Shown here: in pieces, positions 35,946 to 48,660 of the stretch
Numbering within the stretch: position 1 is the stretch's first letter
Layout of the letters: every line of letters begins with the position of its first letter
Assembly (NCBI RefSeq): GCF_020080835.1
Contig: NC_058161.1
Location: forward strand, 12,271,103 to 12,335,102
Direction: 5' to 3'
Source: Cotesia glomerata
Lineage: Eukaryota; Arthropoda; Insecta; Hymenoptera; Braconidae
DNA: 64,000 bases
Program-made: the position numbers and the translations under genes
Notes under the pieces: generated by a model
Databases searched by the model: none
What the model was told of the DNA's origin: nothing
The model's input: the letters and a program-made list of their open reading frames with translations, nothing else

Positions 35946-36815
35946 TTTTTTTTTTAATATGGATAATAATAATAAAAATTTCCAAAAAAATGTTTAAATT
36001 TAAATTTTGAGGCTCCTCAATTTAAACGTAAAAAAATCAATATTTTATTAAAAAAATAAACCCCTTAAGGAGTGTAATGAATTAAAAAAAAAATATCTGG
36101 TGCTTTTTATAATAATTTTTTTCTAACACTGAACCTGATAATGTTAATAATAAATGTTACTATAGATTTTTTTTTATAAAATTTTTGAGGCCTTTAATTC
36201 ATTACTTACTCCAAAAAAAACAACCGTGGAAGCTATTTTTTATGTTACTTTTGTCCCAAAGTTGTAGATAGTCTATAACTATTATTATTATTATTATTAA
36301 TATTAATATTTTAGTACCGGTAATTTTAAAAAGTGATTCTATCGACAATCATGTGCCTTAGACAAACTCATATAAATTTAAATTTAAATTTAAATTAATT
36401 GTAATTTGTGATAGATCTGTAGTACTCACTAGGCTCCGGAAATTTTAATTTTCTGGAAAAAAAATGAACAAAAAAAAAATCAGGTGCAAGTTTAAAAATT
36501 TTGGCGTTAAAAATTTTACTAGCAATGTTACGTTGTTTAAAAAAATTTATAGATACTAATAAAATATCTAAAATATATATCAACTATTGATCTCTTAAAA
36601 ACTACGCATTAAAAATAAATATTTTATATAAATCAACGTTAAATTTTGACCACGGCCATACTATAAATTATATAATTAGATATTAATTATTAAAAAAAAA
36701 AAAATTATTATGTAATATTTTATTTGTAGCGCAAATAAAAGCTTAAGAATAATTATTGATAAATTTTTTATTTTTCAGAATACTAAATAATTTTTTAAAT
36801 ATCCTAAAAAAATTT
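35946..36815. other. Intergenic between convergent STAT and SAXO
   Basis: AT-rich with no coding exon recognised. It presumably holds the 3' UTR of the SAXO-like gene at its right side. Confidence 0.4.
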
Positions 36816-38068
36816 TTAATTAAGACACATTCCAAAATTTCCTGCTAGAGGGCAAGAAGGTCCGTCGCATTCTTCATAGCAATAAGCTTCAGGCGTCACA
36901 TAACTGCTCCGATAGATGGAGTTGTCATCTAAGGGCTGAGTGGGTTGCCGGTACGGCTGTTTCTTCTTCCAAGGTAAGCTTTCCCTCGCTAGAGGTCCCC
37001 AGTGCCTGTACGACATCTTATTAGTCGTCTCACTCTCCATTTTGTCCTTGGAAAACCCAATGTTCCCGCTCGGAACCTTAGGAACCACGGGTTCCATCTG
37101 GAGTGGAACAAAAGCCTCGCTGTAGGAACTGGTGCCAGCGAACTGACTTTTTCTAACCCATTCAGAATTTTGTCGAGGTTTTATTGGTCTAGATCTGGAA
37201 GCGTTCCCTACAGGCAGAAAACTTTCGGAGTAGGTTGTGTTCGAGTCTAGTGCTGCTTTTGGGGGTCTGGAACGGAATATAAAAATTTAAGGTTCCAGGA
37301 ACTGTACCAAGAATTTTGGTTCCAGCAAATGTTTTATGAACCTTAGTTTCAAGAACTTTGGTTCTAGGAACTGTTCTAAGAACCTTGGTTCCAGGAACCG
37401 TACCAATAATTTTGGTTTCAGGAACTGTTTTATGAAACTTGGTTCCAAGAAATTTGGTTCTAGGAACTGTTCCAAAAACTCTAGTTCTAGGAACTGTTCT
37501 AAGAACCTTGGTTTCAGGAACTGTACCAATAATTTTGGTTCCAGGATCTGTTTTATGAACCTTGGTTCTAGAAACTGTTCCAGGAACTATAGTTCTAGAA
37601 ACCAGTATAGGAATTATGTTTCTAGAAAGTTGGTTCTAGGAACTGTTCCACGAATTTTGGTTCCAGGAACTGTTCCAAGAACTTTTATCCTAGGTACTGT
37701 TCCAAGAACTTTTATTCTAGGAACTTTGGTTCTAGGAACTTCGGTTCCAGGAAATTAACTATTTAAATTACAAAAACTTACCTGTAAGGTTTTTTCTGTG
37801 CCCAAGGGAACGGTTCCCGTTGTTCTATCGGCAGAGGTTGGTAACTCAACTTATGTGTAGTCTCACTAGCAGATTCAGTTCCACTGGGAACATATTTCCT
37901 CTTGGGCTTGAAACTACTAACCGGTTCATAACCTCCATGATAAACATACGCGGAACTAGTAGTAGTGGTTCCGTCTAGCGGCTTTTTGCAGAGTCTAATA
38001 TTATCCGAAGGTATTACTATAGCCGGTCTTTTGAAGTACCGGGAACAAGTTTTAGTTTCCACTTGCAT
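36816..38068 (-). CDS. SAXO-type stabiliser of axonemal microtubules
   Basis: Exon 1 (38068-37782) and exon 2 (37266-36816) join through a split Arg codon to 245 residues. The sequence alternates two repeat types typical of the SAXO/FAM154 family: SETTHKLSYQPL ... PFPWAQKKPYR and SETTNKMSYRHWGPL ... LPWKKKQPYR, and shorter YSESFLPV, YSEAFVPL and YRSSYV units. Such Mn-type modules bind microtubules in cilia, flagella and centrioles, so expression in sperm or ciliated sensory neurons is likely. The protein is short for the family. It lies 198 bp downstream of NUP42 on the same strand. The single intron is filled by a palindromic minisatellite. Confidence 0.85.
37280..37762. repeat. GGTTCCAGGAACTGTTCC minisatellite in SAXO intron
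   Basis: Roughly 17-30 bp imperfect palindromic units of the type GGTTCTAGGAACTGTTC repeat through the whole intron. Because the unit lacks stops, a frame stays open on each strand; neither encodes a recognisable protein. Confidence 0.9.
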
Positions 38069-38266
38069 ATTTTCATCTTTTTATTTTAGTTCCTTCAAAT
38101 TACATTAGATAAACAGTGACATTATTATTAAGTTCCTACATTCACTTCAATAAAAAAAAGCTGTCACAACCTAACTTTAATTACAGTTCGCAATTGTTTA
38201 TTTATTATAATCTCATAATTTATTACAGCAGTTCCAAGAACTAATTTATTAAATTAAAAAAATTAA

Positions 38267-41143
38267 TTATCTTATTTCAACACTAGGTGGCTTAAGTGGA
38301 ATTCTTCCTAATATAAATTTATCCGCAGCAAAATAGCTCTTTTCCTCATCCGTAAGCGCCTCTGGCGGGGAATAACAATTAGGATCAATATTGGCGGTTC
38401 CAGGAACAGCCACTGTTCCGGAACCGGTTCCAAAGGGATTATTGACGAACGGCTGGCCGGATGGTGCGAAAGGATTGCTAGGGATCGTTTTAGTACCAGT
38501 GGCAGCACCAGTAGTCGATGTTCCAGAATTGGAACCGGTTCCAAATGAGGAACTGGAGTTAAACGGCGCAGTGTTCGCGGAACTGAAGAAGTTACTGCCG
38601 AAGTTTGTTCCTGGATTGGGTGCAAATGTAGGAACTGCGGTTCCATATGTGTTCCCAGGAGGATTATTATTATTATTAGCAAATACAGGAGCTTGCGGCT
38701 TGTTGAACAGACCTGGAACAACAGTGTTCCCGAAGTTCGAAGCGGTTCCAAAGACTGGAGCGCCACCAAACGCAGGAGTGTTTTTTTGACCAAACAAAGG
38801 ATTTGCTAAAGTGTTAGTGGCGCCTAGAGTAGTTGTAAAAATCCCCGGAGATGGCGCTGCGCTGCTGGTGAACAAATTTGTGGGGGTAGTTGAAGTAAAG
38901 GTGTTTGTTCCGTAATTATTGGCAGTTCCAGTTCCAGGAACACCAAAAATACTCCCGGGGTTGTTACTTGAGAACACACTTGAGGTTGGTTGAGAAAATG
39001 ACTGCTGGGTGGCGCCACCGAACATGGAACTGCCACTCTGGGTTCCTGAGAAGTTGCTGGTTCCGAAGATAGATGGCGTAGAGGTCGCTGTGCTGGAGAA
39101 CAGGGATGTAGTGGTGGGAGTGAAGTTCCTGGTGGTGAACGGACTGGAACTGTTCTGGGAACTGAAGATTCCTGAAGACGGGAACAAGGTTCCGCGCAGG
39201 ACGTTGTTTGAAGGTTGTTGAGGGTCACTGGTGCCCTTGTGGATCTTGTCGAGCATTTTTGCGGTTTCTATGGTCGGGTTCTTAAGGACGTTCCGTTTTG
39301 ACATCGCGTCTTGGCACAGTTGGTGGAACTGCTGCTTTGCTTGCTCAACGGAGTTGTTCTTCTCGGCTTGGTACATCTCCCAGCGGACTTCTTCAGGAGA
39401 TATGTCTTCGAAACCCGGGATGCAGGGTTGTTCTTTGAATGGACCGAAGCAGGATAGTGGCCATTGGTTACCACGTTCTGCTATTAATATTTCTTCAGCT
39501 ACTCCTAACCTAAAAAATTAGTTTTTAATTATAATCACAATAATAAAAGCAAAGTGGCAGTCACTTCGTGACGGCCACGACTTGTGAAGTATAATTGCAA
39601 AAATTTTGATTTGTTAAATAAAGACTCTGGTTAAATTGCACTGTACTTTCTTAAATATTGACGTTTTTGAAGATATAAGCTCATCTTGAGATTACACTCA
39701 TCAAGAGCTTTCATTTGAGTATCAACATCAATTTTCTATTTATTTTTCATATATACATATATGTAATATATATAAATATATAAAATATATGAAAAATTGA
39801 TGTGGGTACTCAAATGAAAGATCTTGATGAGTGTAATGTCAGAGTAAGCTTATATCTATAAAAATGTCAATGGTTCTGAAGATACGAGGTAATTTCTTAA
39901 TTACTGCCATTTTTAAAGATATAAGCTCATCTTGACATTACTCTCATCAAGAGCTTTCATTTGAGTACCCACAAGCATTTTTGATATATTTTTCATATAT
40001 ACATATATATAATGTATATAGATATACAAAATATACGAAAAATTGATGTGGGTACTCAAATGAAAGGTCTTGATGAGTGTAATGTCAGAGTGAGCTTATA
40101 TCTTTAAAAATGTCAATGGTTCTGAAGATACAAGGTAATTTCTTAATTACTGCCATTTTTAAAGATATAAGCTCATCTTGACATTACTCTCATCAAGAGC
40201 TTTCATTTGAGTACCCACAAGCATTTTTGATATATTTTTCATATATACATATATATAATGTATATAGATATACAAAATATATGAAAAATTGATGTGGGTA
40301 CTCAAATGAAAGGTCTTGATCAGTGTAATATCAAGATGAGCTTATATCTTTAAAAATGTCAATATTTCAGAAGATACAAGGTAATTTCTTAATTACTGCC
40401 ATTTTTAAAGATATAAGCTCATATTGATGTTACACTCATCAAGAGCTTTCATTTGAGTATCCACAAGCATTTTTGATATATTTTTCATATATACATATAT
40501 ATAATATATATAGATATACAAAATATATGAAAAATTGATGTGGGTACTCAAATGAAAGGTTTTGATCAGTGTAACATCAGGATGAGCTTATATCTTTAAA
40601 AATGTCAATAGTTCACAAGATACAAGATCATTTCTTAAATATTGACATTTTTAAAGATATAAGCTCATCTTGGCATTACTCTCATCAAGAGCTTTCATTA
40701 GAGTACCCACAAGCATTTTTGATATATTTTTCATATATACATATATATAATATATATAGATATACAAAATATATGAAAAATTGATGTGGGTACTCAAATG
40801 AAAGGTCTCGATAAGTATAACATCAGGATGAGCTTATATCTTTAAAAATGTCAATAGTTCACAAGATACAAGGTCCTTTCTTAATTATGTATCCTGGCGA
40901 CAAAATTTTTCTTAATCTCTTTATAATATTGATTTTAAAATTGAAATAAAAATTTATTATTATTTTAAATATCATCAAAAATTAAAATTAATTTATAATA
41001 AAATAAAAGTAAAAAACTTACGAAATACTTTTATTTTCTCCATATTTATCATTCCCTTGACGTCCAAAATTATTAATGTGATCAAATCGACAACTTTGTC
41101 CATACCGACAATTTCCTGCTTGATAAAACTTACAAGCTACCAT
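38267..41143 (-). CDS. Nup42: Nucleoporin NUP42 (CCCH zinc finger and FG repeats)
   Basis: Exon 1 (41143-41022) and exon 2 (39509-38267) join through a split Ser codon to 454 residues. The N-terminus is one C-x7-C-x5-C-x3-H zinc finger (CKFYQAGNCRYGQSCRFDH). A conserved segment follows (QWPLSCFGPFKEQPCIPGFE, then EVRWEMYQAE). The middle is a Phe-Gly domain with many SIFG, MFGG, VFG, NFG and PFG units in Ser/Thr/Asn/Gly-rich sequence. The C-terminal helix contains LTDEEKSYFAADKFILGRIP. NUP42 sits on the cytoplasmic side of the nuclear pore and works with GLE1 in mRNA export. The intron holds Helitron-like cluster 9. A possible promoter lies upstream around 41150-41400. Confidence 0.93.
39549..40918 (-). 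mobile_element. Helitron-like palindromic repeat cluster 9 (NUP42 intron)
   Basis: Reverse orientation relative to the plus strand. Hairpin GGCAGTCAC / GTGACGGCC at 39556-39576 has one mismatch. Five palindromic units follow, then the left-end block TATGTATCCTGGCGACAAAA. Neighbouring units at 39900-40370 are almost identical. Confidence 0.78.
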
Positions 41144-41982
41144 ACTTAATTTTTTTTCGTATAAATAAATAAATTAATTAATTTAACAATATTTTGAAAT
41201 ATAACCTTTTTATATATAACAAGTAATGTTTGTTTCTGTTTACTCCGTTTACTACCACGTTTATTATCCTCCAACAACTAGATGAGAGATGAGACTGCAA
41301 CCTTGTAATAATGAAAAAATGAATCCGCCACTAGAGGCGCTGCAAGTAGTTTTAGTATTTTGGCGCTAACTATAAATACAGACCTGGGTTAAAAATGCCT
41401 TACACTCTCATCCATTTTAACCCAGGCATTAATGCTCACGTCTGTACACAGTTTAAATAATTAAAATTAAATAATATTAATAAAAAAAAAAAAAAAAAAA
41501 AAGTAATTACAATTAATAATCCTATTTATTGGTAAAAAATTACAACATTATAAAAAATAGATAATATTAATACAATACTTATATATTAATTGGCAATAAT
41601 ATTTAAAACATGGCTTTTATACAATTATTTTATAAATAATTCTAAATAAATCTAAAAGTTTTGATGATGTAAAATTATAAAATTAATTTTTTTTTTTAAT
41701 GTTAAAAAATTATTTTTTCGTAAAAAAAAATTTTCTTTTGAAAATTTTAAAAAATTTTTGATAAAATTAAAAAAAAAATTTTTGATAAAATAAAAAAAAA
41801 ATTTTTTTGTCAAAATTAAAAAAAAATTTTTTTTTTTTTTTAATTTTGATATCAACAAAAATTAAAAAAATTTATCTTTAGTTAAAAAATAATATTCAAA
41901 AATTATAACATAAAAGTTTGACTGTTAAAAAAATAAATTACAATAATTTAAAAATAATTTGACATCATCACTAAAAAGCAAA
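41144..41982. other. Intergenic between NUP42 and clarin-like A
   Basis: A CCACTAGAGGCGCTG motif lies near 41335. Poly-A runs and AT-rich DNA follow. No gene was seen. Confidence 0.4.
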
Positions 41983-44900
41983 TTAATAGAGCATTATGGC
42001 CGCAGCTGTTTTTTCTTCTAAAGCAGGTATGTGCTCAATACGATCTTCTTTAACTCTTCCTGATCCCCAGCCAACCAAAGCGATACTGATAAGGTGAACA
42101 ACCCCGGCGCTAACTACCATCCTATAGAAAAGAAAAAAAAAAAAAAAAAAAAAAAAAAAATTATCTTTTCGCACTTTGAAGATAAAAAATTAATTTAAAA
42201 AATAAAAAAATAAATAGAAAGGAAACTTTCGTTTCTGTCTTTGTTGATTGTTGTCCCTCGAGCGTGACAATTCGAATGAAACAATGCAACTAAAACACAA
42301 ATGGTAATTTATATTTACCAAAAGGAGTATCCTAGCTCCGCGGAACCTTCACTCGTCCACATATTATCGACATCCTCTTTTGGCAGAACGTTGTTTTGTA
42401 ATTTTGTGTAGAATTGGGCCAACCACGTACTGACACTCGTAATACATAATATTACTGTAATTAAAAAAAAAAATGATTATTTATTTATTTATATCAAAAT
42501 ATTTATTAAATATTATATTTATTTATTAAATTAATAAATTTAAATGAAATATTTATTAATTAATTATAATATTCATTGTACTTACATGTTAGACTATTGA
42601 TTATATAAACACCAGGTACAGACAATAATTTAATTCTGGGAGTCGTTGCTGTATTTAGGACGGCTATTAATGCTGATAATCCTGCAGCTATTAATGCCAT
42701 TGATGTTGTGATTAATGTTGACATCCAAAGACTCCAGTCCATTACATTTGGATCTGATTTAATCATTTGAGCAACTGAAAAATTTTAATTGTGAGAAATT
42801 AAAAATTTTCATATACATAATTAAGAAATGACCTAGTATCTTGAGAACTATTGACATTTTTAAAGATATAAGCTCATTATGAAATTACACTCATCAAGAG
42901 CTTTCATTTGAGTACCCACATCAATTTTTCATATATTTTATATATTTATATATACTACATATATGTATATATGAAAAATATATCAAAAATGCATGTGGGT
43001 ACTCAAATGAAAGGTCTCGATGAGTCTAACATCAGGATGAGCTTATATCTTTATAAATGTCAGTAATTTAGAAATTACATTGTATCTTGTGAACTATCAA
43101 CATTTTTAAAAATATAAGCTCATCCTGAGATTACACACATCGAGACCTTTAATTTGAGTACCCACATCAATTTTCAATATATTTTATATATTTATATATA
43201 TGTATATATGAAAAATATATCAAAAATGCATGTGGGTACTCAAATGAAAGCTCTTAATGAGTTTAATGTCAAAATGAGCTTATATCTTTAAAAATGTCAG
43301 TAATTAAGAAATTACCTTGTATTTTGAGAACTATTGACATTTTTAAAGATATAAGCTCATCCTGATGATATACTCATTGAGACCTTTAATTTGAGTACCC
43401 ACATCAAATTTTCATATATTTATATATATTATATATATGTATATATGAAAAATATATCAAAAATGCATGTGGGTACTCAAATGAAAGCTCTTGATGAGTT
43501 TAATGTCAAAATGAGCTTATATCTTTAAAAATGTCAGTAATTAAGAAATTACCTTGCATTTTGAGAACTATTGACATTTTTAAAGATATAAGCTCATCCT
43601 GATGATATACTCATTAAGATCTTTAATTTGAGTACCCACATCAATTTTTCATATATTTATATATATTATATATATGTATATATGAAAAATATATCAAAAA
43701 TTTATATGGATACTCAAATGAAAGCTCTTTATGAGTATAACATCATGATGAGCTTATATCTTTAAAAATGTCAATAATTAAGAAATTACCTTGTATCTTG
43801 TGAAATATTGGCATTTTTAAAGATATAAGCTCATCCTGATGTTACACACATCGAGACCTTTCATTTGAATACCCACATCAATTTTTCATATATTTATATA
43901 TATTACATATATGTATATATGAAAAATATATCAAAAATTCATGTGGGTACTTAAATGAAAACTCTTGATTAGTGTAACCTCAAGATGAGCTTATATCTTT
44001 AAAATATATGTTATATATTAAGAAATGATCTTGTATCTTGTGAACTATTGACATTTTTAAAGATATAAGCTCATCCTGATGATATACTCATTGAGACCTT
44101 TAATTTGAGTACCCACTTCAATTTTTGATATATTATATATATGTATATATGAAAAATATATCAAAAATTTATATGGATACTCAAATGAAAGCTCTTTATG
44201 AGTATAACATCATGATGAGCTTATATCTTTAAAAATGTCAATAATTAAGAAATTACCTTGTATCTTGTGAAATATTGGCATTTTTAAAGATATAAGCTCA
44301 TCCTGATGTTACACACATCGAGACCTTTCATTTGAATACCCACATCAATTTTTCATATATTTATATATATTACATATATGTATATATGAAAAATATATCA
44401 AAAATCCATATGGGTACTTAAATGAAAGCTCTTGATTAGTGTAACCTCAAGATGAGCTTATATCTTTAAAATATATGTTATATATTAAGAAATGATCATG
44501 TATCTTGTGAACTATTGCCATTTTTAAAGATATAAGCTCATGCTGAGATATTTATACTACACTCATCGAGAGCTTTCATTTGAGTACCCACACCAATTTT
44601 TTATATATTTTATATATTATATATATGTATATATGAAAAATATATCAAAAATGCATGTGGGTACTCAAATGAAAGGTCTCGATGAGTGTAACATCATGAT
44701 GAGCTTATATCTTTAAAAACGTCAATAGTTAACAAAGTACAGTGCAATTTAACCAGAGTCATTATACAAAGCAAAATTCTATATAGTTTATAAATTACGG
44801 CAGTCACGTAGTGACTGCCAGATTGCTAGTTATTATTATTATTATTGATGAAAAGTTATAAGTTTTTAGTAATAAAATAATAATAATAAATTTTTATCAA

Positions 44901-47395
44901 TAAAATAATTTCCAAGGACATATAAAGAATATTAATAGCCTTTACAGTGATTATAAATCCGTGGCATGAATAAAATATATTTAATTGAAGGCTATTTTAA
45001 GAAAACGTACACATGTTTAGTGAACGTGACTTGTTTGCAAAATAAAAAAAAAAAAAAAAAAAAAAAAAAACATAAATAAATTATAACTCCAACTTTACAT
45101 CACAAAAAGCCCACGTGCAATATCCGCGGGTAATGACCATGCGTACAATAATTCAGTAGGCGCTCAACCGCAAACCCCCTTTTTAATTTTTCCCCTTCTA
45201 GCACAATAATTACCATTATAATTATACATGTATAACAACTACCTGTAATGTGATAGGTACGCCAGCCATAAGCGACATTGAGCTCCTTTTTTCCATTGAG
45301 AAGCCCAAAATGAATTTTCCCGGCGCTCTCTTGGGGGTTAGGAGTCCGCCAAGCTTTGGCTTCGACCCAGTGCTGAGTCACCAGCGCCGCACAAACTAGT
45401 CCTCCGCCAATCAGCGAGAGGAAAAACGTCGCAAAAATTGTTCCTCGTCTGAACATGGACGTCATTGCGGGATCTACTGGTTTTCTCGGCAATTCTTTTG
45501 GAGAAGTTTTAACTGGAGAAAATTCAAACAAATTGTTATATTAATTATAGTTGTCGTTGACCATGTGAAAGTTTACAGGTCATGGCTGGCTGCTTGTCAA
45601 TGTCACTTACATACTCTGCACATATTTTCTTTAAAAATTTAATTTATTAAATTATTTTCTTTATATTTATTAAATTATTTTTTTTTAAATTAAATTTTTT
45701 TCCAGATAAATTTTCTGTATTTTTAAAAATTAACCTACAGCGCCATCTGTTAGGAATTTATTTAATTTTAAAATTGTGGAGGGGGTATATGACGTCATAA
45801 GAAGTTGGCAAACGAGCAAAGAGTGTATTCTAAAACACGAGGCGCAGAAAATTCTTTTTTTTACTAAATTAATCCATAAATAATTTTTTTTGAAGTCAAA
45901 AAAATTCTTAAAAAATTTTTAATAATTTTTTTAGACAATAAAAATTATCAATAATCAATAAATAAAATAAAAATATCAAAAATTGCGCAAAAAATTCTTT
46001 TTTTTCACTAAATTAATCCATAAATAATTTTTTTTTTCAAAAAAGAATTTTAAAAAAATGTTAAATAATGTTTTATGAAGTCAAAAAAATTTTTAATAAT
46101 TATTTTAGACAATAAAAAATATCAATAATCAATAAATAAAATAAAAATATTAAAAATTGCGCAGAAAATGCTTTTTTTAACTTACTTATGCATATTTAAA
46201 GATAATTACTTTAATAATTGATAATTAAAAAAATAATTTAAAGATTAAATGTTTTAAATACCAATATTAATATATAATTAATGTACTTTATTATATTTTA
46301 TTAATATATAAACTAAGTAAAATTATATAAATATTAATTTTACCTCGAAAATTAATAAATCTTTTTGTTTATAAGCTTTACATTTTTTTTTAAATTTTAT
46401 TATTGTTTTAAATTTAGTAAAAAATTATTAATTTTTCTTTAATAATAAATTTTAAATAAAAAAAAAATTTTCGAAGAACCCACAACGCCATCTGTTGCCA
46501 AATTTTTAATTAAAAATTGTGGAGGGGGTATATGACGTCATAAGTGGTTGGCAAACGAGCCAAGAGTGAGTTTTAAAACACGAAGCGCAGAAAATGCTTT
46601 TTTTAACTAAGTTAATCTATAAAAAATTTTTTTTCTTTATAAATAATTTTTTTTTAAAAAAGAATTTAAAAAAATGTTGATTTACTTTTTTTTTAAGTCA
46701 AAAAAATTTTTTAAAATTCTAAATAATTTTTTTTGACAAAAAGAAACATTAAAAATTTTAAATTATTATTTTTCAAGTCAAAAAAATTTTCTTAAATTCT
46801 AAATAATTTTTTTCGACAAAAAAAAATGATTAATAATTAATTAATAAAATAAAAATATTAATTTTTTTAACTTATCTAAGCATAATTAAATATAATAACT
46901 ATTTTTTAAAAAAAAAGCTATTAGTTATATAATTAATTCCAAATATTAATAATTAAAAAAAAAATTACCTGTAGGATCTACAAACTGAACTTGATTCAAA
47001 CTCTTTGAAAATTCGCCTTGCTTAACCTTCTGAGAAAATTCAGCGTTGCTCAATTTCTTAGAAAACTTGACCCGACTCCTACTCCTAGTGGACCGTCCAA
47101 TCGAGAGGGTGTGATTGTTATTATTATTACTCTTAGGGCGCTTGGCGAAGGTGTAAGGAATGGTGTAGGGCTGGGCGACATAAAAATATATCGGCCGGTA
47201 GTCTTCGTTCAATTGAAACTGGCTTTGGAAGTGGGGATACGCCGGCAAGTAACTAGTAGTGGGGGTAGTCGTAGTCGTAGTCGTAGGGTAGCCGTAGATG
47301 CTGCCGGGTGCGTTGCTGCATGAGTAGGAATTTTGGTAAAGCCCGTAGTGGCTTATTATTGATTTTCTTGAGCCTTCCACGGTTTTTTGTTTTAA
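41983..47395 (-). CDS. Clarin-like four-TM protein A with N-terminal extension
   Basis: Exons 47395-46969, 45512-45243, 42774-42586, 42454-42319 and 42121-41983 join in frame. The C-terminal 245 or so residues form four membrane helices: ATFFLSLIGGGLVCAALVTQ, then a luminal loop with HFGLLNGKKELNVAYGWR; TTSMALIAAGLSALIAVLN; a third with ILCITSVSTWLAQFYTKL and LGYSFW; and VVSAGVVHLISIALVGWGSG. The tail ends AAAIMLY, like the LMY end of clarins. Clarins support sensory hair cells and synapses in vertebrates and membrane stability in flies. The first exon adds about 140 residues rich in Tyr/Thr/Ser/Asn with no Met, so an upstream start exon is missing; translation could also begin at MTSMFRRG in exon 2. 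Confidence 0.78.
42810..44830 (+). mobile_element. Helitron-like palindromic repeat cluster 10 with intact 3' end
   Basis: The longest cluster, with about eight units in forward orientation. A composite of two units is duplicated (compare 43700-44030 with 44150-44500). It ends in the terminal block, the GGCAGTCAC / GTGACTGCC hairpin at 44799-44819, and CTAG at 44826-44829 followed by T. It lies in a clarin-like A intron. Confidence 0.82.
45734..45853 (+). repeat. CGCCATCTGTTG / TATATGACGTCA module, copy C
   Basis: Order: ACAGCGCCATCTGTTAGG, GTGGAGGGGGTATATGACGT with CATAAG, GCAAACGAGCAAAGAGTGTA, CACGAGGCGCAGAAAATTC. It lies in the first located intron of clarin-like A. It contains a full palindromic TGACGTCA. 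Confidence 0.75.
46481..46597 (+). repeat. CGCCATCTGTTG / TATATGACGTCA module, copy D
   Basis: The same order and spacing of blocks as copy C, in the same orientation, about 0.75 kb away in the same intron. Confidence 0.75.
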
Positions 47396-47450
47396 CTGGG
47401 AATCCCCAGTTTTTTTAAATTATCTTTTTAATTTATTATTAATTATTTAA

Positions 47451-47941
47451 TTAATCATTCAGCTTTTTGTAGCGGAATTTTTTGTAGGCATTAAACATTG
47501 GGAATTTCTTTCTTTTCTTCACTAGTGATTTTAATGTTGGATTGTCTGTAAATAAATAATTATTAATATTATTATTTTTGATATTTAATTGTATGGAAGA
47601 TATTTAATGATACAATGGATTTTTATTATATGCAAATTAAGTAAGAGAATAATTTCAATTTTAATTAAGTTAATAATATAACTGTTATGGAAGATAATAA
47701 AATTAGATTGTAATATAAATAATTGTTATATTATGGATACATATTTTATACGTATTAAATTACTCGAGTTATTTGAGATATATGCTTGATATAAAAATAA
47801 TAAAATAATGTTCACATAACACGATACGAGATTCCATAATTTTTTTTTCTGACTATTACTAACTGTATCTTGAATATTGGAGTACGCGATAATTATACAA
47901 TTTATTATTTCTTCATTATTAAAATTGTTAAATTCTTCCAT
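47451..47941 (-). CDS. Candidate small two-exon gene
   Basis: A frame from the ATG at 47941 (MEEFNNFNNEEIINCIIIAY ... SQKKKLWNLVSC) can be spliced to an exon at 47545-47451. That exon follows a consensus TTTACAG acceptor and ends in TAA (LKSLVKKRKKFPMFNAYKKF, then RYKKLND). Several weak donors in the right phase exist, so the junction is not fixed. No family is recognised. Alternatively the second exon is the end of another gene. Confidence 0.25.
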
Positions 47942-48053
47942 AAAGAATGTTAAAAATAATAATAATTTTTTTAATTTTATTATTATTATTATTATTATTA
48001 ATATATCAATGGAAAAATACCAAGTTTTTTTAATGAAGAAATAATAATAATAA

Positions 48054-48660
48054 TAATTAAAGAGTTCTATATTTCAAAGCCATTATCCCCGATCTAAATT
48101 GATGTTAGACTAATTTTAAATTTTTATTTATTAAATTTATTTTCACCACTTTTATTGTCGGTATGAGCACTCAATACCGTCTTCGGGTGAATATATCTAA
48201 TAATTAAAAATTTTTTATTTTTAATTAAGATTGAGCAAAGAAGTTAATTTTTTACTCAGTGAAACTTTTTTCGGTCACCGAAAAAATAACTCGGAAAATG
48301 CTCAGACCAGGAATCGAACCTTGGATCTTTTGGTGTCGCGCCAACTGCTCTACCCTTAAGCTATCCGAGACACTGTCCGTAATAATTTCGGTCGGTGACC
48401 GAAAAAAGTTTCACTAAGTTAACAAAAAATTAACTTATTTGCTTAATCTTAATTAAAAATAAAAAATTTTTAATTATTAAATATATTCACCCGAAGACGG
48501 TATTGAGTGCTCATACCGACAATAAAAGTGGTGAAAATAAATTTAATAAATAAAAATTTAATGTAAAAATTTAAAATTAGTCTAACATCAATTTGGATCG
48601 GGGATAATGGCTTTGAAATATAGAACTCTTTAATTTGTAAAAACACCGATCTTCGGAAAA
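48054..48660. mobile_element. Foldback element, copy 2
   Basis: Arms of roughly 230 bp run from GAGTTCTATATTTCAAAGCC to its inverse near 48632. TTAA stands outside each arm. Past the right TTAA a further 35 bp or so (ACACCGATCTTCGGAAAAAA) is shared with copy 1, so the true right end may lie beyond. Confidence 0.78.
48300..48371 (-). other. tRNA-like segment, copy in foldback element 2
   Basis: This is the reverse complement of the segment at 25056-25128 with the same A- and B-box-like blocks, lying between the arms of the element. The ends are not acceptor-stem complementary. Confidence 0.6.

Noticed and set aside
37287..37758. Two overlapping repetitive ORFs in the SAXO intron
   Set aside because: Open on both strands because the minisatellite unit lacks stops; composition is repeat-driven and splice sites remove the region.
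38391..39228. Antisense and shifted Val/Pro-rich frames over NUP42
   Set aside because: Shadow frames of the FG-repeat coding exon.
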